Source: Golubevia sp. BC0850
Taxonomy: Eukaryota > Basidiomycota > Exobasidiomycetes > Golubeviales > Golubeviaceae
NCBI GenBank assembly: GCA_012976225.1
Contig: JAAVVG010000003.1
Coordinates: forward strand, 806,001-870,000
Direction: 5' to 3'
DNA: 64,000 nt
Numbering within the stretch: position 1 is the stretch's first letter; the number at the start of each line of letters is the position of its first letter. The position numbers and the translations under genes are program-made. The notes under the pieces are model-generated. The model made no database searches and was not told the DNA's origin. It saw nothing but the letters and a program-made list of their open reading frames with translations. Positions 58,050-64,000 of the stretch are shown here, piece by piece.

Positions 58050-61000
58050 TTAGAAAACGCGCAGCGCTTCGGCCAAGAGTTCATCCAAGGCCTGTCATGG
58101 GAGAAAAAAACGAATGAAGGAAAGAAGTCAGTCAACACAATGCTTTGCCTTCTCAGAGACCCCCCAGAAGACTCTTCGAACTCACCTGATCCATCTCATC
58201 CATCTGTTTCCCAACATGTCGATAAGCCTCCCTGATCTTGGGATGTTCTATCACTGGCAGGGAAGGACCAAAGAGTCCAGCACACTCGGGGCTGAATCTG
58301 AACTTCTCTTCTCGATCTTGATCCAACAGCTCCTGAGCCGAGATCCTGGCTTTGCTGGAGGTCATCGATGACTTGATAGAGTTCTTCCTGGCTGCATACT
58401 CTGTCAAAGCATAGAGATGGCTGAGGCTCTGGTCTGCATCTGTGAGAGAGACGCTCGCTGAAGAGCCAGGTCTGTTGATGTAAGAAGAGTAGCCAGCTGC
58501 TCCGGCTGCTCCGGCTGCTGCTGAACCAGCAAGGATAGCTCCTCCAGCTGCGAGAGGTAGAGTAGCAGAGGTAGCATGCGTGGTAGAAGATCCGTTGCCG
58601 AAAGGACTGGGGGCGTCCATGGAATTGGAGAGCTCAGAGCTAACCGAAGTTTGCTTTTGATGCCCAGCCGATCTCGTTCCATTGGTTCCGTAAGGTCCAG
58701 AGCCGTTGATGCCTCGTGAGACTGCGCTGGCTACTGGAGTACCTCTGCCACTTCCGGTACCGTTGCCAGCACTGCCACTTCCAGAGGGCGAGATGACTCC
58801 TCTACTGCTAGACTGAGACTGAGAAGCATTTCCGCTGGCCACCCTCGCTAGAACTTGGTCGATTCGGTCCTCTATCGATTTCTCGTTCGAGTTTGGATTC
58901 CTTACAAAGGTCTCCAACAGATCGTTGGAGGATTCCGTCGGTCGTTGTTGTTGTCGAGACTTGGAGGCCATGGAGAGAGGAGCAGTCGAGGAAGGCTCTA
59001 GCGAACCCAGACCGCCTAAGGAAGAGCCCAGGGAGGGAAGTTGAGGAGGAGGAGTCTTAGCATCGTAATGGACTTCGTTCAGGCTGAGAGGACTGGTTCC
59101 TCGAGGCGAGCTTGGTGCGCTCTCAAAGCTATCCAAGGTGAGGTCGCTCCTGGCAGCTCGAAGGGAAGGTCGAAGATCGGGCTTGAGGGAAGACTCACTA
59201 GATGGGAGACCTAGTCCTCCATTACTCGAGGAGGAGCCCATCCCCGTTTCTTGATCTCTGAGAACCTCTTCGATGATAGAACTGATGTCCTGCTCTTTCC
59301 CGCCTTCTTGAGGTAGGTAAGAGTATTGCATCTGACCTTCCAGCCTCGAGCTTCGTATCCTGGCCTTGTCTTTGAGAACAACATCGATTCCTTCCTCTTC
59401 GTTCCTTTGAGCCCCTACCACCGCGGCACGTTGAGCTTGAGCGGCAGCTCTCTGAGCAGCGACAATCTCTTGACGAATCATCCCTTCAGTGTTGGAGGTT
59501 TCGGCGCTCGCGAGAGGTGCGGCAGAGACAGTGTCGAGCTCAGCTTGACGCCGCTGCTCTTCCTTCGAGACCAAGACATCCTGGGTGGGGCTCATGGCTC
59601 TGGCGCTCTTCGTCCTGACAGCTCTGTCCTTGACTTGACGAAGGATAAAGACCGGGTCCTCAGATCTGACATCTTCGACGAGTCCTAACAGCATCGAGGC
59701 ATCTGTGCTTCGTCTCCTGCCATCCATCGAGCGCCTGTTGGAAGACTTGAAGTTGGGAGGGGAAGGATAGGCGTCCAGAACCTTGCTAGTAGGAGCCAGT
59801 CCTCGCTCGGTTCGGTTGAGATCGACAGAAAGACCATATTTGACTCTCGGTCTGCTTCTTCTCCTGGAAGTCCTTTCTTCGACATCGTCTCCTCCTTCGA
59901 CGACTCCATCCTCAATTCCGAACCTATCCAAACCAGTCTCGATGACTTCAGCGACAGTGGTGTTCCTTGGGAAGACCAGAAGCTTCTCTCGGTATCCTTG
60001 ATGAACTCCATCAGCTGGGGCTGAGCCGTTCGAGACTCGTTGAGCGAGAACCTCGGAAGGAATGAGAGCGCTGGTCTGAGGATCGAAAACAAGACCTTCA
60101 GGGAGATCTGAAGGGAAAATAAGAACCCTCATGGTGAACCTGACAGTCTGAGCGTTCTGCAACGTGTCTGTCGAATCCGCAGAGAGCATCGAGAGATGGG
60201 AAGTCTGCTGACCTTCGAAAGACGAGGTCGTGTCTCCAGTTCCGCTAGCGCTGTTATCGGCCTGGAGCCAAGAAGCTGCGTCTTCACTGCCAGGAGTTCT
60301 CTGAATGGAGTTGGAAGGCTTGAGGTTGAGGTAGAACTTGACAGCATGATCGTCGCTGAAATCGTTGCCCAGCCTGGCGATGGCGGGATGAGTGGAGAGA
60401 TTGGATGAGATTGAGGAGATGGAGCCGACGCTGGATCGTTTGACGCTCAGCATCGAAGGGACGTCTTGATCAGGATGGGTTTCGGTCAAAGCGTCCAGGA
60501 CTTGAAGTGGAGTCTCGTATGGAGACAGAACTCTCTCATCCCCTTCCAAAAGCTTGATAGTGAGGACGTATTGATCTGGAGTGTGTTCCGAGTTGAGCCT
60601 GAACCTTTGAATGGCTTGCCTGACTAGGTCGACAGAAGTAGTTCCTTCGTTGAGTAGGACAGTCTTGAAAGTAGCGTCCGAGTCGATGTTGTCTCCAGCA
60701 AAGATTCTCAAGACGTTGAGCATCGGGACAGAACCTGGAGTTCCTATCAGACTTCCAGGTCTGGCAGGTCTACCACCAGACCCTCGAGTGGAGAGCATGT
60801 TCTGTTGAGACAAATCCGGATCCATGGAGACCAAACCAGCATTGGATCTACCAGAGAGGAATTGTTGCTGATAGGCTTGCTGTTGAGCTCTGTCTCTATC
60901 CTGGACCGACTTTCCAGCTCCGCTCGATTGACCAACAGCAGGACTCGTCCTACCCCTGCTCTTTTCCCTGAAAGAGTCATCAGAGCTTCTTCCAATGACA

Positions 61001-63435
61001 CTGTCCCTATCCCCATCCGCACTTCCACCGAAGCTGCCACTCTTTCGATCCTTCTTATCCTTTCGAGAGAACAGACCTGAGAAGACGCTGGATCGCTTCT
61101 TCCCTCCAATCTTCTCTTCCGAAGCTCCAGAAAGATCCTCCTCTCCTTTTGACTTTCGAGCGCTTTGCCGCCGTTGATCGCGCGACTTTGAGTCTGGAGA
61201 AGGCGAGCCTCTTCCATAAGGCTGAGAAGCAGTGCTAGCATCGGAGGTGGCTCGGTCTCGTTGAGCTTGGACTTGGGATGGCATGAAATTCGATCCAGCA
61301 GAGGGACTGACTCCTTCAGTTCCCATGGAGCTGGCACTAGAGACCGAGCGATCGCTAGACATGTTCCGTAGATGCGGCGGTCGTTCGAGTCCATTCTGCT
61401 GAGGAGCTTGCTGTCCTTGAACTTGCTGTAGAGGAGACGCTCGTCCTTGAGGTCCACTGTTTGAAGAGGTTGAAAGTCTCGAGGATTGATCGCTCGAAGG
61501 AGCACCGAATCCTGTCGACTGATGCTGAGATTGTTTCTGAGATAGTTGTTGAGCTTGCATCTGAGCTTGTTCTTGAACTTGGGATTGAGTTTGGTCTCTG
61601 GCTCGATTCTCCGCCTGCTGCTGCTGATATTGGAGTTGCTGCTGCTGTTGCTGATGTTGCTGTTGATGATACTGTCGTTGATCTTGCTGTTGCTTTTCGG
61701 CTCTTTCAGCCTCTTGAGCTCTCTGAACTTTCTCGGTCTCAGCAGCATCCCATTCCATTCCATCGTCTGGCTCCATCTGATCTAGAGCTCCTCTAGCAGC
61801 TAGCACTCCAACTGCAGCTCCAGCTCCTACACCTAAAGCAGCTGTTCCAGAAGCTACCGCGGCAGCTGAAGGTTCCGTTCCATCAGCTTCCTCCATCTGT
61901 CGATCATCCTCCTCGTCCGTCTCGTCTTCATCGTACTCCTCTCCATCCTCCATTTCCATCACATCATCTTCGTCGTACTCTTCGTCGGAGCTTTCGTTTC
62001 CACTATGTTCGAGATACGTAGAAGGACCAAAGATGACTGTATCTCGCTTGCCAGGTTTCGGTTTCTGAGGAGCTCCAATTTGCCTCTGAGATAAGGCTGA
62101 TAGCTTTCCGGAGTGAGAAGAAAAGCCGACGTTTGCTGGAGCATGTCGCTGCTTGACAAGATGAGATACGTAGATCTTTTCCGGCACTTGAATGTGATCA
62201 TCGTCTGTAGCGCTTGTGAGCTGCGAGGGCAAGAAAGAGGAAGAGAGAGATGAATCAGTTGAAGCTCGGAGGAAATGTGCGAGTGCGCATCAGAGGGAGT
62301 TGATGGATTAATGCTCACATCTACATTTCGATGTTTGTTCAGCCTCGCCAGCCTCTCGAAAGGCGTTTCGATGTTCTCTGCGGGAATGTAACCCACTTCC
62401 TGAGTTCGGAGAACTCGAACCAGCCACCTGAGAAGGTTAGGGAGTCAAAAGAAAACCGCAATGAGTCATTTGGTCAACGACTAGAGTTGGGGACCTTGAA
62501 CCGAATTGTCTGATGACTCTAGGGATCAACTCACCAATAGGAATTGGAATCATCCAAAAGAGTCAGACTATTTCCCTTATGAACAGTCGCCTGACCTTCC
62601 ACCGTTGCTATGAAATTGTGCAAAGCATAAACCAGATCAAAATCGATGTTCTCATCAGGTATACTCGGAGAGGAAGACATGTCATCATCGTCGATCTCTT
62701 CTTCCTCCTCCTCATCTTCCTCCTCATCATATATTCCTTCATCTTCGTCGGATCCGACTTGTTCATTCTGTCCTTGGACAGCTCCTCGTCTTCCAATTGG
62801 ATTCAGACGAGTGTCTCCATCTGAATCGGAATCCTCATACTGTTTGAAGGCGAGAGGGGTTGGGAAGGAGTGTCAGGAGAGGGAGAGGAAGTGGTGGAGA
62901 AGTTGTAGCTCCTCCTTCTTTCTCAGAGCCAGCTCATTTGAATCAGCACTTCGATTAATCAAGCCCTTCTGTGCCTTTCCAGCTCTCCCCCTTCCTCCTT
63001 ATGAGTAATCCAGAGAGAATGGTGGGACGGGATCTGTATGCCCAACTCTACCTCCTCTACTCCTCTCCAAGACTGAACACTCACCTGCTCGTTCACATTA
63101 TAGACGTCATTGGATTCACTAGCAGTCATGCTCGCAGCAGTAGCTTTAGCTCCAGCACTAGCACTGCCAGATTTGAGCCTCCTCTGAGCAGAAGCATAGA
63201 CATCTACTCCGTCCTCATCTGAACTGAACCCTCCCTGATCCCCTCCATTGTCGTCATTGGCGTCGTCGAATTGAGAGTTGGATGTGGATGTAGTCATGTT
63301 TGAAGCAGAAGTTGAAGCAGATGCAGATGCTCTGGCTTGAGCTGAAGCTCTTGCTTGTTGAGAGGCAGTTGGAGCTCGAGAGGCAGTTGGACCGACATTG
63401 ACATCCACAGTCAGAGCTGGTCTCACTTGAGCCAT
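58050..63435 (-). CDS. SH3 and Ras-association domain scaffold protein
   Basis: Exons: 63435-63085, 62839-62535, 62427-62319, 62220-58186, 58091-58050, giving 1613 aa with every phase consistent. N-terminal Ala/Ser-rich region, acidic stretch (about 148-170), then an SH3 domain (about 183-255: DFDLVYALHNFIATVEGQA, NSYWWLVRVLRTQEVGYIP) ending in ERLARLNKHRNVD. A second acidic block, an Ala/Gly segment and a Gln-rich tract (about 432-489) follow. RA-like domain 1 is at about 755-845 (LNVLRIFAGDNIDSDATFKT) and a second RA-like region at about 955-1120 (EKLLVFPRNTTVAEVIETGL). The short C-terminal block FRFSPECAGLFGPSLPVIEH ends in a helical ALDELLAEALRVF. I recall the SH3 tail from uncharacterised fungal proteins; the mix suggests a Ras/Rho-linked polarity or MAPK scaffold. 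Confidence 0.85.
61608..61700 (-). repeat. CAG/CAA-rich tract encoding polyglutamine
   Basis: Interrupted glutamine codons in the SH3/RA gene, the main part of a Gln-rich segment of about 58 residues. Mixed CAG and CAA units suggest moderate stability. Confidence 0.85.
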
Positions 63436-64000
63436 CCTTTGGCGGAGAGAGTAGAAGGTTGGTGTCTAGGTGAATTGAAAGTGGAATGCTGAGGTTAAAC
63501 AGATATTAGAAGGCGTTTTTGAGGTTGAGCGAGAAGATTGAGCTTCCGCAACTTAGATTGCTGATGAGTAGAACTTCGAGAACGTCGTCTAGTCGTGAGT
63601 TGAGTTGAATTGAGTGGATGACTATGTAGTTCGGTCGTTTCAGCAATCCAGTGCTTGAATTAGATTTCGGTTCAGGAAGAAGAGGAAAGGAGTTGAGGAA
63701 GAAGTTGGATGGAGGTCAAGGAGCGATCAGAAAGATGAGGCAAAGAAAGAAAGTTCGACCTGAGTTTGAGCTGAAGCGCTGGAAGGGGATAACAACGCGT
63801 TCAATTTCTGTATCTTCCTGCTTTTTCTTGGATCTCTTATTTCTTTCGGACTGGAGTAGAAGACCAGGTTCTCGCTGGAAGGAGGGATGAGCAGCGATCT
63901 CTGACTGTGAGGTCTCCTCCAGGGCGCCTTTGCTATTCTAATCCCTTCATACATACCGATTCTCCCCTTCTAAGTGAGAGTTCATCTGAAACATTTGCTT
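63436..64000. other. Upstream region of the SH3/RA gene
   Basis: Presumed promoter and 5' leader of the minus-strand gene. Short frames at 63651-63954 have no recognisable content. Confidence 0.4.

Overview
The window is nuclear DNA of a filamentous or yeast-like fungus, most likely a basidiomycete. I infer this from many short spliceosomal introns (mostly about 60-110 nt, with GTGAGT/GTAAGT donors and CAG/TAG acceptors), tightly spaced genes on both strands, and families typical of fungi: CYP61 sterol C-22 desaturase, autophagy sterol glucosyltransferase, GPI mannosyltransferase Smp3, vacuolar/extracellular acid trehalase and a Gid8 ubiquitin-ligase subunit. I cannot name the species. Exon structures were built by eye. 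For nearly all genes the proposed exons keep the reading frame through every junction, which is the main support for them.

Layout. 1-2906 (-): 5' part of a peroxiredoxin-like AhpC/TSA protein with a very long disordered N-terminus. 4224-5370 (-): alpha/beta hydrolase with an altered oxyanion motif. 6047-7795 (-): GH15 glucoamylase. 8118-9105 (+): small conserved-looking protein. 9697-12002 (-): ERG5/CYP61. 12401-13097 (-): 12-cysteine secreted protein. 14225-15112 (-): small membrane protein. 15300-16540 (+): tandem DUF427 protein. 16990-19754 (-): SAM methyltransferase. 20312-23700 (-): GH65 acid trehalase. 24415-24660 (+): CENP-W-like histone-fold protein. 25365-30291 (+): ATG26/UGT51. 30965-32929 (+): an unrecognised ORF followed by a decayed gene. 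33442-35145 (+): GID8. 36105-38749 (-): SMP3. 38861-39208 (+): TOM6-like protein. 39209-45385: gene-poor, low-complexity stretch. 45386-46574 (-): F-box-like protein. 46740-48701 (+): quinone oxidoreductase with a 7-nt micro-exon. 49537-50516 (+): Kex2-processed secreted protein. 51187-53636 (-): rhomboid protease. 54290-57557 (+): single-pass cell-surface protein with a long cytosolic tail. 58050-63435 (-): SH3/RA scaffold.

Functional themes. There is no operon or obvious biosynthetic cluster; neighbours are mostly unrelated housekeeping genes. Loose themes are sterol metabolism (ERG5, ATG26), extracellular alpha-glucoside use (glucoamylase, acid trehalase) with the catabolite-degradation subunit GID8, cell-surface biology (SMP3, the Kre9-like surface protein, secreted proteins) and polarity signalling (SH3/RA scaffold). 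No tRNA, rRNA, CRISPR array, complete transposon or virus-like element was recognised.

Most unusual points: the altered oxyanion-hole motif of the hydrolase, the 7-nt exon in the oxidoreductase, the peroxiredoxin-like fold behind about 790 disordered residues, the decayed gene at 31443-32929, and the TGATAT-rich/G-run island inside the roughly 6 kb sparse region.
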